Source of the DNA: Pseudobdellovibrionaceae bacterium
Lineage (GTDB): Bacteria > Bdellovibrionota > Bdellovibrionia > Bdellovibrionales > Bdellovibrionaceae
Direction: 5' to 3'
Assembly (NCBI GenBank): GCA_019637875.1
Contig: JAHBUW010000003.1
Location: 248,001-312,000, forward strand
DNA length: 64,000 nt
Position numbers and translations under genes: made by a program. The notes below the pieces were generated by a model, which was not told where the DNA came from, made no database searches, and saw only the letters and a list, made by a program, of their open reading frames with translations. Position 1 is the stretch's first letter. Every line of letters starts with the position of its first letter. Of this stretch, positions 9,105-19,519 are shown piece by piece.

Positions 9105-9647
9105 TTACTTGCCGGCCGACTTACCCGCCTTACGACGGATCTTTTCGTCCGCATAACGAACGCCTTTACCCAAGTAGGGCTCCGGCGGACGGAAGCTGCG
9201 GATCTTCGCTGCGACTTGACCGACCAGCTCGCGGCTTGCGCCGGTCACGCTGATGTTGGTCTGCTTATCAACCTTGATCTCGATTCCTTCGGGAATTTCG
9301 AACACGATCGGGTGCGAGAAACCCAGCGACATTTCGAGTTTTTTACCCGAAACGCTCGCACGGTAACCGACGCCATGGAGTTCGAGGCCGCGGTTGAAGC
9401 CTTTCGACAGTCCGGTGACCGCGTTCTGAATCAGAGCGCGATACATACCGTGCAGCGACTTCGCTTCTTTCGAGTCTCCTTTGCGAGTCAGAACGACTTT
9501 TTTGCCGTCAAGAGCCGCGCTCACTTCGGGACGCATTTTGATGGTCAAAGAGCTCTTCGCTCCTTTGACGACCACTTCGTTACCCGGAGTGACGTTCACT
9601 TGGATTTTATCGTCAAAATGGACGGGTGCTTTTCCAATACGCGACAT
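9105..9647 (-). CDS. rplF: 50S ribosomal protein L6
   Basis: A 180-residue protein near the factor-binding site. It begins MSRIGKAPV and ends with the L6 signature PEPYLGKGVRYADEKIRRK. Two L6 domains in tandem are apparent. It lies between rpsH and rplR. Confidence 0.98.
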   Translation of the reverse strand: MSRIGKAPVHFDDKIQVNVTPGNEVVVKGAKSSLTIKMRPEVSAALDGKKVVLTRKGDSKEAKSLHGMYRALIQNAVTGLSKGFNRGLELHGVGYRASVSGKKLEMSLGFSHPIVFEIPEGIEIKVDKQTNISVTGASRELVGQVAAKIRSFRPPEPYLGKGVRYADEKIRRKAGKSAGK

Positions 9648-9653
9648 GGTGAC

Positions 9654-10043
9654 CTACCAAACCCTGCAAAGCAGTTCGCCGCCGACGTTCTTTGTCTGAG
9701 CTTCCGCGCCCGCCATCAGACCACTGCTGGTGCTGAGGATCGCGATACCCAAACCCGAACGAACTACGGGAATATCGGTGGAGCTGACGTACACGCGACG
9801 ACCGGGACGCGAAACGCGTGTGATCGAGTTGATCGCGTGTTGGCCTGCTTCGTTGTATTTCAAATAAACGCGCATCACACCTTGCTTCGAGTCTTTCGCG
9901 ACTTTGAAGCTACGGATGAAACCCTGTTGCGCCAGGATCTCAGCCAGGTTTTGGCGGAACTTCGAAGCCGGGATATCGACTTTCTCGTGTTTCGCGATAC
10001 CAGCGTTACGAATGCGTGTCAGAAACTCAGATACTGTATCCAT
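9654..10043 (-). CDS. rpsH: 30S ribosomal protein S8
   Basis: A 129-residue central-domain 16S rRNA-binding protein. Seen: DTVSEFLTRIRNAG at the N-terminus and the C-terminal STSSGLMAGAEAQ region of S8. In enterobacteria S8 represses the spc operon. The usual target region lies around rplX-rplE, and rplX is absent here, so any such control must differ. Confidence 0.97.
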   Translation of the reverse strand: MDTVSEFLTRIRNAGIAKHEKVDIPASKFRQNLAEILAQQGFIRSFKVAKDSKQGVMRVYLKYNEAGQHAINSITRVSRPGRRVYVSSTDIPVVRSGLGIAILSTSSGLMAGAEAQTKNVGGELLCRVW

Positions 10044-10051
10044 CTTTTACC

Positions 10052-10357
10052 TCACCAGCTGGCTTTCGTGACGCCCGGAAGTTTTCCATCCAAAGCGAGT
10101 TTACGGAACGCCAAACGCGACAGACCAAATTTGCGGTAGTTCCCACGGGGACGACCGCTCAGTTCGCAACGAGTGCGGACCTGAGTCGACGAAGTCCAAC
10201 GGGGCAGAGCTTGAAGCTTACGGCGAGCGGTTTCGCGCTCTTCATCCGACAGCTTCATGTTGACCGACGTCGCGCGCAGCTCATCACGATGCTTGCGGTA
10301 CTTTTCGGAAGCCAATTTCTTGAAGTTGTTTTTTTCAATAGCAGCTTTACGTGCCAC
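10052..10357 (-). CDS. rpsN: 30S ribosomal protein S14, zinc-free form
   Basis: A 101-residue long-form S14 without the CxxC zinc motifs. It contains [19 protein letters not shown] and the C-terminal LPGVTKASW. Start GTG. Standard position between rplE and rpsH. Confidence 0.97.
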   Translation of the reverse strand: MARKAAIEKNNFKKLASEKYRKHRDELRATSVNMKLSDEERETARRKLQALPRWTSSTQVRTRCELSGRPRGNYRKFGLSRLAFRKLALDGKLPGVTKASW

Positions 10358-10374
10358 AGTTCACCTTCCTAAAG

Positions 10375-10914
10375 TTATTTCCTGAAAGGCATACCGAGAG
10401 CTTCAAGAAGCGCTCTGCCATCCACGTCGTTTTCCGCTGTCGTGCAGATCGTGATATTCATTCCACGAACTTTCTCGACGCGGTCATAGTTGATCTCAGG
10501 AAACACGATCTGTTCCTTCAGACCCATGTTGTAGTTGCCACGGCCATCGAAGCCTTTTGTCGGCAGACCACGGAAGTCACGAACGCGAGGCAAAGCCAGC
10601 GCATTCAGACGATCCAGGAAGGCCCACATTTTCTCGCGACGCAAAGTCACGCGCACACCCAAGGGGATGCCGGCGCGCAATTTGAAGTTCGAGATCGCTT
10701 TCTTCGCCTTGGTGATCACGGCTTTTTGGCCGGTGATCGCGGTGATTTCGTCAACGACGGTGTTCAACACTTTCGCGTTGGTCACGGCATCGCTGGTCGT
10801 CACGCTGAGAATGATTTTCTCAAGGCGAGGAACTTCCATCGAGTTTTTCTTCCCGAGCTGTTTTTGCAGCGAGGGAGCGATTTCTTTATTGTATTTGTCT
10901 TGCAAGCGGTTCAT
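10375..10914 (-). CDS. rplE: 50S ribosomal protein L5
   Basis: A 179-residue 5S rRNA- and tRNA-contacting protein. Seen: [37 protein letters not shown] and [20 protein letters not shown]. Its start lies only 10 bases after the rplN stop, leaving no space for rplX, which normally separates these genes. Confidence 0.98.
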   Translation of the reverse strand: MNRLQDKYNKEIAPSLQKQLGKKNSMEVPRLEKIILSVTTSDAVTNAKVLNTVVDEITAITGQKAVITKAKKAISNFKLRAGIPLGVRVTLRREKMWAFLDRLNALALPRVRDFRGLPTKGFDGRGNYNMGLKEQIVFPEINYDRVEKVRGMNITICTTAENDVDGRALLEALGMPFRK

Positions 10915-10924
10915 CCGGCTCTCC

Positions 10925-11293
10925 TCACAACACTTCAGGCGCCAGCGACACGATCTTCACGAAAGATTTTCCGCGAAGTTCACGAGCGACGGGTCCGAAA
11001 ATACGTGTTCCGATCGGTTCTTTATTGGCGTTGATCAGAACCGCCGAGTTATCATCAAAACGAATGTAAGAGCCGTCCGCGCGCTTCAGTTTGTGGACGG
11101 TGCGGACGACGACGGCTTTCGCCACGTCTCCCTTTTTCACCTTCGCGTTCGGCAGCGCTTCTTTGATCGAAACGACGATGATATCGCCGATCGATGCATA
11201 ACGACGCTTCGAACCGCCGAGGACTTTGATACACATGACTTCACGTGCACCCGAGTTGTCTGCGACATTGAGTCGAGTTTGCATTTGGATCAT
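10925..11293 (-). CDS. rplN: 50S ribosomal protein L14
   Basis: A 122-residue protein at the subunit interface. It begins [19 protein letters not shown], with the L14 signature [16 protein letters not shown]. It leads the spc group here and is followed directly by rplE. Confidence 0.98.
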   Translation of the reverse strand: MIQMQTRLNVADNSGAREVMCIKVLGGSKRRYASIGDIIVVSIKEALPNAKVKKGDVAKAVVVRTVHKLKRADGSYIRFDDNSAVLINANKEPIGTRIFGPVARELRGKSFVKIVSLAPEVL

Positions 11294-11301
11294 GTGTTAC
11301 C

Positions 11302-11604
11302 TCAGACCTTTGCCGCTTCGACGACTTCCACCAAAGCAAAACGCTTGGTTTTGCTGAGGGGGCGGGTTTCACGAATGCGGACGGTGTCGCCCACTTTCGC
11401 GGTGTTTTTCTCATCGTGGGCTTTGAAGACCGAAGTGCGCTTCATGTACTTGCCGTACTTCGCGTGACGGACCATGCGGTAGCTGATCACCGAGATGGTT
11501 TTATCCATCTTGTCGCTAACGACTTGTCCGACCACTTCGATCTTGCGACCGCGTGAGTTGGTTTCTTCTTTAGTGGTTGCGGTTGCTTTTGCTTTTGCAG
11601 CCAT
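11302..11604 (-). CDS. rpsQ: 30S ribosomal protein S17
   Basis: A 100-residue primary 16S rRNA-binding protein. The core starts near residue 19 ([17 protein letters not shown]) with [19 protein letters not shown]. An 18-residue Ala/Lys/Thr N-terminal extension precedes the usual start. It closes the S10 operon after rpmC. Confidence 0.96.
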   Translation of the reverse strand: MAAKAKATATTKEETNSRGRKIEVVGQVVSDKMDKTISVISYRMVRHAKYGKYMKRTSVFKAHDEKNTAKVGDTVRIRETRPLSKTKRFALVEVVEAAKV

Positions 11605-11607
11605 CGC

Positions 11608-11796
11608 TTAGTCCTTCTGACTCGCCAGAGCGGTTTCGACACGAGCCAGATCGCGACGGATGAAGCGAATCTGCACGGGGTTCGAAAGTTGACCCAGGGT
11701 GTTTTTCATCTTGGCTTGGAAGTACTCGGCCTTGAGGGCATCGCGCTTCTTCGTCAGCTCCAGACGACTCTGATTTTTAATATCGGCGAATTTCAT
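11608..11796 (-). CDS. rpmC: 50S ribosomal protein L29
   Basis: A 62-residue protein at the exit tunnel, near the docking site of nascent-chain factors. Seen: LTKKRDALKAEYFQAKMKN and IRFIRRDLARVETAL. It begins with ATG after GGAGTAGG, 3 bases past rplP. Confidence 0.96.
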   Translation of the reverse strand: MKFADIKNQSRLELTKKRDALKAEYFQAKMKNTLGQLSNPVQIRFIRRDLARVETALASQKD

Positions 11797-11799
11797 ATC

Positions 11800-12207
11800 C
11801 TACTCCCGTACCAGGAAACGAGTCTTGAACGGCAGCTTGTGAGCCGCGCGCAGGAAAGCTTCTTGCGCGACTTCTTTCGGCACACCGTTCATTTCAAAAA
11901 TGATCCGACCCGGAAGAATACGTGCCACCCACAATTCGGGGTTCCCTTTACCGCTACCCATACGAGTCTCGGCAGGTTTCTTCGTGACCGGAGTGTCGGG
12001 GAAAACGCGGCACCAGATTTTTCCACCCCGCTTGATCGAACGCGAGATCGCGATACGCGCGGCCTCGAGCTGACGAGCGGTCATGCGGTGCTCTTCCGTC
12101 GCTTGAAGACCGAAATCACCGAAATCCAGGTTCGAACCGCGGTTCGCGAAACCAGTCGCGCGACCGACGAATTGTTTACGACGTTTTACACGCTTAGGAC
12201 TTAACAC
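11800..12207 (-). CDS. rplP: 50S ribosomal protein L16
   Basis: A 135-residue protein at the peptidyl-transferase and A-site region. The start is placed at a GTG (12207, reading [11 protein letters not shown]), 13 codons inside a longer ATG frame, because GAGGAGG precedes it by six bases and L16 proteins begin here. It therefore overlaps the rpsC end by 14 bases. Seen: [18 protein letters not shown] and [11 protein letters not shown]. Confidence 0.95.
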   Translation of the reverse strand: MLSPKRVKRRKQFVGRATGFANRGSNLDFGDFGLQATEEHRMTARQLEAARIAISRSIKRGGKIWCRVFPDTPVTKKPAETRMGSGKGNPELWVARILPGRIIFEMNGVPKEVAQEAFLRAAHKLPFKTRFLVRE

Positions 12208-12859
12208 GGCCAGCCTCCTCGACTTCGCGAGCTGACAAGATGTCACCTTTATAGATCCACACCTTCAGGCCGATAATGCCGTAAGCTGTAGATGCTTCTG
12301 CCGTTCCGTAGTCGATATCCGCGCGCAGAGTGTGAAGAGGGACGCTCTTCTCATTGTACCACTCGCTACGTGCGATCTCGGCACCGTCAAGACGGCCACC
12401 CACTTTAATTTTGATCCCGCGGACTCCGCCTTTCATTGCGGCCGCGATCGCTTTCTTCATCGCACGACGCCACGAGATCCGCTTCTCGAGCTGGAGTGCG
12501 ATGTTTTCCGCAACCAACTGAGCATCGATATCGGGCTTACGCACTTCTTGAATGCTCAAGAAGACTTCGTTCGGAGTCAGCTTTTGGACTTCGGCTTTGA
12601 GTGAATCAATGCCGGTTCCTTTTTTACCAATCACGATCCCGGGGCGAGCCGTCGAGATGATGATTTTCACTTTGTTCGCCGCGCGTTCCATTTCGATCTT
12701 CGCAACGCCCGCGTGTTTCAGTTTCGCCTTCAGGTAGCCGCGCAACTTGATGTCTTCATGCAAGTTGCTGAAGTACGACTTCCCTTTCGCGTACCAACGG
12801 GAATCCCAGGTACGAATGACACCGACACGGAATCCAACTGGATTAACCTTCTGACCCAT
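12194..12859 (-). CDS. rpsC: 30S ribosomal protein S3
   Basis: A 221-residue protein at the mRNA entry tunnel. It begins [18 protein letters not shown]. The KH domain ([11 protein letters not shown]) and the C-terminal [20 protein letters not shown] are clear. It follows rplV by two bases and overlaps rplP. Confidence 0.98.
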   Translation of the reverse strand: MGQKVNPVGFRVGVIRTWDSRWYAKGKSYFSNLHEDIKLRGYLKAKLKHAGVAKIEMERAANKVKIIISTARPGIVIGKKGTGIDSLKAEVQKLTPNEVFLSIQEVRKPDIDAQLVAENIALQLEKRISWRRAMKKAIAAAMKGGVRGIKIKVGGRLDGAEIARSEWYNEKSVPLHTLRADIDYGTAEASTAYGIIGLKVWIYKGDILSAREVEEAGRVKS

Positions 12860-12861
12860 TC

Positions 12862-13194
12862 TTACCTCTCATCCAATACGACGTTGATGTGGCTCATGCG
12901 CTTACGAACACCGGTCGCGCGACCTTGCGCGCGGGGGCGGAAACGCTTGAGAACGGGACCCTCGTCGACCGTGATGGTTTTGACGTAGAGTTTGTCCAGA
13001 TCGATGGTCTTTTTGTAATCCGCATTCGCCAGGGCCGACTCGATCAGCTTTTTGATCATGTACGCCGACTTCTTGTTCAAGAAGGTCAGTTCTTTGATCG
13101 CCGTGTCGACACTTTGTCCACGAACCAGATCAGCCACCAAACGGCATTTCTGGGCGCCAACTCGTGCGTAGCTCAGCTTCGCTTTGACTTCCAT
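12862..13194 (-). CDS. rplV: 50S ribosomal protein L22
   Basis: A 110-residue protein lining the exit tunnel; its loop is a known site of macrolide resistance mutations. Seen: [19 protein letters not shown] and a C-terminal loop [20 protein letters not shown], matching the normal unmutated form. Confidence 0.97.
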   Translation of the reverse strand: MEVKAKLSYARVGAQKCRLVADLVRGQSVDTAIKELTFLNKKSAYMIKKLIESALANADYKKTIDLDKLYVKTITVDEGPVLKRFRPRAQGRATGVRKRMSHINVVLDER

Positions 13195-13202
13195 TCAAGT
13201 CC

Positions 13203-13493
13203 TCACTTCTTCGCAGCTGCGGGTGCAGCCGCTTTCTTCTCGGCGTGTCCGTTGAATGTCCGCGTGGGAGCGAACTCACCGAATTTGTGACCGATCATAT
13301 TCTCGGTGACATAGACGGGAACGAATTTACGACCATTGTGAACCGCGAAGGTCAGTGCCACCATTTCGGGAAGAACTGTCGAACGACGCGACCATGTTTT
13401 AATGACTTTTTTATCGCCTTTGGCGTGGGCGTTATCGACCTTCTTCTGAAGATGAGTGTCGACGAACGGACCCTTTTTTACTGAACGAGCCAC
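13203..13493 (-). CDS. rpsS: 30S ribosomal protein S19
   Basis: A 96-residue head protein. Seen: [37 protein letters not shown] and [16 protein letters not shown]. Start GTG. A short Ala-rich C-terminal tail is present. Standard position between rplB and rplV. Confidence 0.98.
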   Translation of the reverse strand: MARSVKKGPFVDTHLQKKVDNAHAKGDKKVIKTWSRRSTVLPEMVALTFAVHNGRKFVPVYVTENMIGHKFGEFAPTRTFNGHAEKKAAAPAAAKK

Positions 13494-13500
13494 AACCGAC

Positions 13501-14319
13501 CTACTTTCTACGCTTCACGATGGTTGAATCAGTCCGCTTATTATGACGAGTCTTGTAACCTTTCGAAGGTTGACCCCAAGGTGTGACCGGGTGGTGACCC
13601 TTACCCACACCCTCACCACCACCCAAGGGGTGATCGACAGGGTTCATCGCCATACCACGAACCGAGGGACGTACACCGCGCCAACGTGCGCGACCAGCCT
13701 TGCCCAGTTTGATATTTTCGTTATCCAAGTTGCCGACTTGACCGACCGAAGCGCGGCAAACCGACAAGATTTTCTTCACTTCACCCGAGGGCAGACGAAC
13801 TTGGCAGTACTGGCCTTCTTTCGAAACCAGAATCGCTGCCGAACCCGCACCGCGTGCGATCTGCGCACCTTTACCGGGACGCATTTCGAGGTTGTGAATT
13901 GTTGTCCCCACGGGAATCGCGCTCAAGGGCAACGAGTTGCCCGGCTTGATATCCGCTTTGTCCGACGACACAACCGTGTCACCGACGTTCAGACCCACCG
14001 GCGCCAAGATGTACGCTTTCGCGCCATCGACGTAGCTGATCAGAGCGATACGCGAAGTGCGGTTGGGATCGTACTCGATCGCCACCACTTTCGCGGGAAC
14101 TTCAAGTTTCAGACGAGTAAAGTCGACCAGGCGGTAACGGCGCTTATGGCCGCCACCTTGGTGACGTACGGTGATCTGACCGTGGTTGTTACGAGCCGCT
14201 TTTTTCGAAAGGGGCGCGGTCAGCGACTTTTCGGGCTTGGTCTTTGTGACTTCCGCGAAATCGAAACCTGTTGCGCCACGGCTTCCGTGTGAACGTACTG
14301 AATAATTCTTGATACCCAT
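13501..14319 (-). CDS. rplB: 50S ribosomal protein L2
   Basis: A 272-residue core 23S rRNA-binding protein. Seen: [21 protein letters not shown] and the C-terminal [17 protein letters not shown] with the conserved histidine needed for peptidyl transfer. Usual length (about 275). Confidence 0.99.
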   Translation of the reverse strand: MGIKNYSVRSHGSRGATGFDFAEVTKTKPEKSLTAPLSKKAARNNHGQITVRHQGGGHKRRYRLVDFTRLKLEVPAKVVAIEYDPNRTSRIALISYVDGAKAYILAPVGLNVGDTVVSSDKADIKPGNSLPLSAIPVGTTIHNLEMRPGKGAQIARGAGSAAILVSKEGQYCQVRLPSGEVKKILSVCRASVGQVGNLDNENIKLGKAGRARWRGVRPSVRGMAMNPVDHPLGGGEGVGKGHHPVTPWGQPSKGYKTRHNKRTDSTIVKRRK

Positions 14320-14322
14320 GGA

Positions 14323-14601
14323 TTATGCTCCCTCAAACAGAGCGATTTTTTCGCCCGGCTGGAGTTTCACGAAAGCTTTCTTCCAGTGCGGAGCCTTGGT
14401 GCGAGCAAACTTGTTTGCTTTCGCAGCGCCACGGCAACGAACTGTGCGGACCGAGTCCACTTTCACTTCAAAAACTTCTTCCACCGCTTTTTTGATCTCG
14501 GGTTTCGAAGCCGACAAATCGACTTCGAACACATAGACGCCAGCCGCATTCAGGATGGCGTTTTTTTCCGTGATCAGAGGGCGCTTCACTGTCATTTGCA
14601 T
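14323..14601 (-). CDS. rplW: 50S ribosomal protein L23
   Basis: A 92-residue exit-tunnel protein that docks trigger factor and SRP. Seen: KRPLITEKNAI and FEVDLSASKPEIKKAVEEVF. It begins one base after the rplD stop. Confidence 0.97.
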   Translation of the reverse strand: MQMTVKRPLITEKNAILNAAGVYVFEVDLSASKPEIKKAVEEVFEVKVDSVRTVRCRGAAKANKFARTKAPHWKKAFVKLQPGEKIALFEGA

Positions 14602-14602
14602 G

Positions 14603-15223
14603 TTATCCCTCCGCCTGCAGGCGCTTCGAGAGCTCCGCCACCGACGATTTGGTGAGGACTGCAGCGTCGTATTTCAGCAGGTCGAAAACGTTCACGCCAT
14701 CGATCGCCAAGAACTTGTACTTGGCCAGATTGCGTGCCGCGCGCGAAGCCTGCTCGTTACCAGCGTCAACCAAGACCGACTTTTCCAAGCCGAAAGCCTT
14801 CAGTTGTTTCGCCAGAGCGTTGGTTTTGCCATCGCTTTTCATATCATCCACGATGAACAGCTTGCCGGCTTGATTCAGCTGCGACAGCGCCATACGGAGA
14901 GCGAGTTTACGAACCTTCTTCGGCAGTGCCCACGAATAGTCGCGGGGAACGGGTCCGAAGAGCTTCGCTCCTCCGGGCATCAGGGGCGAACGGGTCGAAC
15001 CCTGACGGGCGTTACCGGTTCCCTTTTGCTTGAAGGGCTTCTTACCGCCACCGCTCACCAGCGAGCGAGTCTTCACCATGTGCGTTCCTTGGCGGCGCGA
15101 AGCCAATTGCCAACGAACCACTTCGTGCAGGATCTCTACGCGAGGAGTGATGCCGAAGATCGTGGGATCGAGATCGATCGAACCAACCTTCTCTTTTTTC
15201 CAGTTATAAACAGTCGTGCTCAT
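14603..15223 (-). CDS. rplD: 50S ribosomal protein L4
   Basis: A 206-residue protein with a tunnel loop (GGGKKPFKQKGTGNARQGSTR). In E. coli L4 also represses the S10 operon; whether it does so here is unknown, although the operon has a long leader. Its ATG overlaps the rplC stop by one base (TAATG). Confidence 0.98.
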   Translation of the reverse strand: MSTTVYNWKKEKVGSIDLDPTIFGITPRVEILHEVVRWQLASRRQGTHMVKTRSLVSGGGKKPFKQKGTGNARQGSTRSPLMPGGAKLFGPVPRDYSWALPKKVRKLALRMALSQLNQAGKLFIVDDMKSDGKTNALAKQLKAFGLEKSVLVDAGNEQASRAARNLAKYKFLAIDGVNVFDLLKYDAAVLTKSSVAELSKRLQAEG

Positions 15224-15906
15224 TACTCAGCTCCCTTCAGGAGGCGAACGAGCGAGTTGCGTGCGCCGGGAACCGGGCCCTTGACCAGAACGACGCCGTC
15301 GTCCGCCAAGACTTTCACAACTTCAACGTTCTTCACGGTGATGGTTTCATCACCCCAGTGACCGGGGAATTTCTTGCCCGGCATGACCCGTCCGGGCCAA
15401 GTCCGGTTACCGCTCGATCCAGGACGACGGTGGAATTTCGATCCGTGAGTGGCCGGGCCACCCGCGAAGTTCCAACGACGAACCGAACCTTGGAAGCCGC
15501 GACCTTTCGAAGTGCCGGTCAAAGAGACCGAGTCACCCGCAGCCAAAGAGTCGATGCCGACTTTCTGACCGACGGTCACGCCATCAACGGCTTGACGAAT
15601 TTCGCGAACGAGCGAAGCGGAACCCTCGAAGCCAGCGGCTTTCAAGTGTCCGGCCATCGCGCCCGACGAATTTTTAGCTTTCTTAGGACGGCAAGCGATC
15701 TGAACGGCGGTGTAGCCATCCGAGTCCTGCGTCTTCACCTGGGAGACAACCCAGGGTTCATATCTCAAGATCGTGACGGGAATCGCCTCACCGTTTTCGG
15801 TGTAGATGGTCGACATTCCCTCTTTGAAGGCAAACAAGCCCTTCAATTTGGCGTCTTGAGAGCCAGCTGTCGCTGTTTGTGCATCATGAGTCGTTTCTTC
15901 GCTCAC
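15223..15906 (-). CDS. rplC: 50S ribosomal protein L3
   Basis: A 227-residue assembly-initiator protein. The core begins near residue 22 (LKGLFAFKEGMSTIY), preceded by an unusual Thr/Ala/Asp-rich extension of about 20 residues. The GTG start at 15906 has GAGGAG at proper spacing, supporting the extension. Seen: SKGRGFQGSVRRWNF and GSSGNRTWPGRVMPGKK. Confidence 0.97.
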   Translation of the reverse strand: MSEETTHDAQTATAGSQDAKLKGLFAFKEGMSTIYTENGEAIPVTILRYEPWVVSQVKTQDSDGYTAVQIACRPKKAKNSSGAMAGHLKAAGFEGSASLVREIRQAVDGVTVGQKVGIDSLAAGDSVSLTGTSKGRGFQGSVRRWNFAGGPATHGSKFHRRPGSSGNRTWPGRVMPGKKFPGHWGDETITVKNVEVVKVLADDGVVLVKGPVPGARNSLVRLLKGAE

Positions 15907-15925
15907 TGTTCACTCCTCTCGCGGC

Positions 15926-16243
15926 CTATACGGCCGACAGTTTAATTTCAACGTCCACGCCAGCCGACAGGTCCAACTTCATCAGTTGGTCGATCGTCTG
16001 TTGAGTGGGTTCCAAAATATCCAACATGCGCTTGTGAGTCCGGATCTCGAACTGCTCGCGCGACTTCTTATCAACGTGGGGCGAACGCAGAACCGTGTAA
16101 CGGTTAATGCGTGTGGGAAGCGGAATCGGACCCGCAACACGCGCGCCTGTGCGACGTGCGGTCTCAACGATTTCTTTCGTCGATTGATCCAGAAGTTTAT
16201 GGTCAAAAGCTTTCAGGCGAATGCGAATTTTCTGACTTTGCAT
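15926..16243 (-). CDS. rpsJ: 30S ribosomal protein S10 (NusE)
   Basis: A 105-residue head protein and antitermination factor partner of NusB and NusG. Seen: [43 protein letters not shown] and HKRMLDI. It is the first gene of the S10 operon, about 175 bases from a predicted promoter. Confidence 0.98.
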   Translation of the reverse strand: MQSQKIRIRLKAFDHKLLDQSTKEIVETARRTGARVAGPIPLPTRINRYTVLRSPHVDKKSREQFEIRTHKRMLDILEPTQQTIDQLMKLDLSAGVDVEIKLSAV

Positions 16244-16422
16244 ATTCCGCTCTTTCTCAGTTTTCTAAACACTCAAAAACACGAACAAACATATTCGTCT
16301 CGAGAGAATTCCTGCGTTTCAGTTCTCGGCTTAGCAAGCCCAACGAAAATCCCGTACTCATTCCCGAGCACGTTAAGAACTGACGGCCACGAATCTTTTT
16401 TAGATCTCGTTACGAGGTGCCG

Positions 16423-16452
16423 AATATGCCCGAGCCCGGAATCCCATGTCAA
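16423..16452 (-). promoter_or_regulatory. Predicted sigma-70 promoter of the S10 operon
   Basis: On the minus strand, a perfect TTGACA (16447-16452), an 18-base spacer and CATATT (16423-16428). It predicts a leader of roughly 170 bases before rpsJ. Confidence 0.7.
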
Positions 16453-16724
16453 AAGAAAATCCAGAATTTCATTGCGCTCTCGGGATCTTCCCGCTCCACC
16501 CTCAAAACGAAACTGTGAGGGGGTGGCGCCCTCTCCGCTCCTTCGGAGAGCTGCCACTCCGTGACATTGTTTAAGAGGCAGGCAGTCGCTCTGGAGGCGC
16601 GGGAACTGGAATCCGGCGGAGGCTCCGGTGGGGAGCGGCTTGGCGCGATCACAAAGACCGCGAGCCCGGAGTTGAAGGAATTTCAGGTGGCGCGAGAGGC
16701 CCGGCACCGCAGAGACGCGAAAAA

Positions 16725-16757
16725 GCCCTTTCCCTCGCACGGCACGAGGGAAAGGGC
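16725..16757 (-). terminator. Terminator after the small secreted-protein gene
   Basis: A 13-bp perfect stem (GCCCTTTCCCTCG and its complement, loop of 7) is followed on the minus strand by TTTTT. It lies 25 bases after the stop of the gene at 16782. Confidence 0.9.
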
Positions 16758-16781
16758 CTGTATTTGGGAGAACCAGACCGC

Positions 16782-17117
16782 CTAATAACCGCCGGTGATC
16801 ATGACCCAGCCGCCGGTCGAAGCCTTCGTCCAGAGCTCCGATGAGCTCGGCGTCACGTAAGCGCTGATCAGCAGCTGCCCGTTCACCGAAAACTCCGCAC
16901 CGACCTGGGTGCTCGTCTTACAGTACGTCATGTACTCTCGCGCCCGCTGCAAGCAGCGATGGGGATTCACCGCCGAATCCTGATAGGAATCCGCGAAGCT
17001 CGTGCCCGAGTTGATCCTCATCGGTCGGCACTGACTGAGTTTGATGGTGCAATCCGCCGAGGCCGTCACGGCAGAGAGGACCACGAAGAGCGCTAAAACG
17101 GTTTTCAACAAGTTCAT
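16782..17117 (-). CDS. Small secreted protein of unknown function
   Basis: A 111-residue protein. The start at 17117 is preceded by AGGGGG and gives a clean signal peptide (MNLLKTVLALFVVLSAVTASA). The mature part has four cysteines (DCTIKLSQC, HRCLQR, MTYCKT), suggesting two disulfides in the periplasm. No known family is recognised. It sits alone between the str and S10 operons, with terminators on both sides (17248 and 16725), so it should have its own promoter. Confidence 0.75.
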   Translation of the reverse strand: MNLLKTVLALFVVLSAVTASADCTIKLSQCRPMRINSGTSFADSYQDSAVNPHRCLQRAREYMTYCKTSTQVGAEFSVNGQLLISAYVTPSSSELWTKASTGGWVMITGGY

Positions 17118-17247
17118 TTGAACCCCCTGTTTTGGTTGCGAACATCGATCTGGGTTCATTGTGACCGGCTTCAGACTCCGGAGAGACTGACATATCCGCG
17201 CAGAAAACGATCCTTCACTTCGCCGTGTTTCATCATGAAACGAAAAA

Positions 17248-17266
17248 GCCGGGCGCTGGGCCCGGC
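17248..17266 (-). terminator. Terminator of the str operon (after fusA)
   Basis: A 7-bp stem (GCCGGGC/GCCCGGC, loop of 5) is followed by TTTTTCG on the minus strand, about 30 bases after the fusA stop. Confidence 0.88.
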
Positions 17267-17298
17267 CGATACGAAAATGGAGTTCGCGGAACGAGTCG

Positions 17299-19416
17299 CT
17301 AGAATCGGCCGAGTCGCCCCAGGATCTCTTCGCGCTTTTTCGTGGGCACCGCTTGGTACTCCAGGAAATCCATCGCGAAAGAGGCACGCCCCTGCGACAA
17401 CGAGCGCAGATCCGTCGCGTAACCGAAAAGCCCTTCGAGCGGCACCTCGGCCTGGATGACCTGGGTTCCCTGACTTTTCACGTTGATCGAGTTCACGCGA
17501 CCGCGACGCGAATTCACATCGCCGACGACGCCGCCGACAAAACTGTCCGGCGAAGTGACCTCGACCTTGAAGATCGGCTCGAGCAACTGAACTTGCGTCT
17601 TCTTCACGGCATCCCGGAGCGCCAGCGAAGCCGCCGCCTTGAACGCCATTTCCGACGCCGACTTTTCGTCGCGCATCGTGGCCGAAAGCAGGGTGATCTT
17701 CATGTCGATCATCGGATACGAAGCCAAAGGTCCGACCTCGGCCGTTTCGCGCGCGCCCGACTCGATCGCCTTCGTGATCGCCAGCGGCAGCGGAGGCGTC
17801 GCCTTCGGAATCAGGTTCACCAGCTGGATGCCCGCGCCCCGCTCAAGCCCCTCGACCTTCACGCGCACCGCCGCGAACTGCTCTTCGCCGGCGATCAGAC
17901 GTTCGTAAACGTGCTCGGCGTCCGCCGATCCCTGAATCGCCTCGCGGTACGAGACCTGGGGTTTACCGACGTTCGCTTGGACTTTGTGTTCACGCAGCAG
18001 ACGGTCCACCAGAATCTCGAGGTGAAGCTCGCCCATGCCCGAGAGCAAAGTTTGCCCCGTCTCGGGATCCATGCGCAGACGCGCCGAGGGATCTTCCTTC
18101 ACCAGCTTTTCGAGCCCCGCCATCATTTTATCTTGATCGGCGGAGCTTTTCGCCTCGACCGCGACCGAAATCACGGGCTCGGGCGGGACGATGGACTCCA
18201 GGACGACGTTCTTTTTCGATTCGCAAAGGGTGTCGCCCGTTCCCGTGAACTTCAAGCCGACGATCGCGCCGATATCCCCGGCCTTCAGCTCGGTGATTTC
18301 TTGGCGCGAGTTCGCGTGCATGCGGACGATCTTCTGCACGCGCTCTTTTTTCTCGGTCCGGGGGTTATAAACCTGATCGCCGACTTTCATCGTGCCCGAG
18401 TACACGCGCACGTAAGTCAGCGAGCCCGCGAACGGATCGGTCGCGATCTTGAACGCCAGGCCCACCGCCGGGTCGTCGAAGTTCGTTTTGCAGACGATCT
18501 CTTTTTCGGGTTTTTCCGGATCGTGACCGACGACATCCGGTACGTCCAGGGGCGAGGGCAGATAGTCGATGACCGCATCGAGCAAGGGCTGCACGCCTTT
18601 GTTTTTGAAGGCCGCCCCGCAAAGAACCGGGAACACCTTCATGGCGAGCACGCCTTTGCGAAGGGCCCCCTTCAGCTCTTCGGGCGTTACGTCTTTGCCC
18701 TCAATGAGCTTTTCCATGATGGCATCGTCGAAATCGCCGATACGCTCGATGGTCTTCGCGCGGGTCAGCGCGACCTCTTCCGCCATGTCGGCAGGAATGG
18801 GGCCGCGGGTGAACTTCTCGCCTTTGTCTTTGTCGGATGATTCCCAAATCAAGGCTTCGTTCGCGATCAGATCCACCAGACCGACAAAAGCATCCTCGGA
18901 GCCGATCGGCATTTGGATCGGCAGGGGCTCGGCGTTGAGTTTGTCTTTGATCGTGCCCACCGACATCCAGAAATCGGCGCCGACCCGGTCCATCTTGTTG
19001 ATGAAGCAGATCCGCGGCACTTTGTGTTTGTCGCCCTGACGCCAGACGGTTTCCGACTGGGGCTCGACGCCGTTCACGCCGTCAAAAACGGCGACGGCGC
19101 CATCGAGCACGCGCAGCGAACGCTCGACTTCGATCGTGAAGTCCACGTGCCCGGGAGTATCGATGACGTTGATCCGGTGCTCACGCCATTGGAGAGTCGT
19201 CGCGGCCGCGGTGATCGTGATCCCGCGCTCCTGCTCTTGCTCCATCCAGTCCATGGTGGCCGCGCCATCATGCACTTCCCCAATTTTGTGGGATTTGCCG
19301 GAGTAATAAAGAATACGCTCGGTCGTCGTGGTCTTACCGGCATCAATATGCGCCATGATCCCGATATTCCGGGTCCAACGCAGCTCTTCAACAGTTTGCG
19401 GATCAGCAGCAGACAT
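17299..19416 (-). CDS. fusA: Elongation factor G
   Basis: A 705-residue ribosomal translocase GTPase. The start at 19416 ([19 protein letters not shown]) was chosen over an upstream ATG by family alignment; its ribosome-binding site (CAGG) is weak. G1 [13 protein letters not shown]3 DTPGH and G4 NKMD are intact, as is the C-terminal [15 protein letters not shown] of true EF-G. It is separated from rpsG by an unusual 419-base palindrome-rich spacer, so coupling within the str operon may be altered. Confidence 0.98.
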   Translation of the reverse strand: MSAADPQTVEELRWTRNIGIMAHIDAGKTTTTERILYYSGKSHKIGEVHDGAATMDWMEQEQERGITITAAATTLQWREHRINVIDTPGHVDFTIEVERSLRVLDGAVAVFDGVNGVEPQSETVWRQGDKHKVPRICFINKMDRVGADFWMSVGTIKDKLNAEPLPIQMPIGSEDAFVGLVDLIANEALIWESSDKDKGEKFTRGPIPADMAEEVALTRAKTIERIGDFDDAIMEKLIEGKDVTPEELKGALRKGVLAMKVFPVLCGAAFKNKGVQPLLDAVIDYLPSPLDVPDVVGHDPEKPEKEIVCKTNFDDPAVGLAFKIATDPFAGSLTYVRVYSGTMKVGDQVYNPRTEKKERVQKIVRMHANSRQEITELKAGDIGAIVGLKFTGTGDTLCESKKNVVLESIVPPEPVISVAVEAKSSADQDKMMAGLEKLVKEDPSARLRMDPETGQTLLSGMGELHLEILVDRLLREHKVQANVGKPQVSYREAIQGSADAEHVYERLIAGEEQFAAVRVKVEGLERGAGIQLVNLIPKATPPLPLAITKAIESGARETAEVGPLASYPMIDMKITLLSATMRDEKSASEMAFKAAASLALRDAVKKTQVQLLEPIFKVEVTSPDSFVGGVVGDVNSRRGRVNSINVKSQGTQVIQAEVPLEGLFGYATDLRSLSQGRASFAMDFLEYQAVPTKKREEILGRLGRF

Positions 19417-19519
19417 AGCCTGCGAATGTAAGCGCCAGAACCTAAAATGTCGAGACGGAAAGCCCCTCTTCTCCCAGCCCCCACACCAAAAGATCGGCAC
19501 AAGCGGCCCCAATCCCAGC

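Larger units (their letters stand above)
16244..16781. other. Non-coding stretch upstream of rpsJ
   Basis: 538 bases with no credible gene. It holds the S10 promoter and leader (16244-16452), an imperfect stem around 16519-16558 (GTGGC...CTCTCCG with CGGAGAG...GCCAC) and, at its right end, the terminator of the small secreted-protein gene. The leader contains a short stem, CTCGTTACGAG, at 16407-16417. The short open frames across it have no ribosome-binding site or family match. Confidence 0.6.

Noticed and set aside
16449-16740. Short open frames upstream of rpsJ
   Set aside because: No ribosome-binding site, no family resemblance, and they overlap the predicted S10 promoter and the terminator at 16725.
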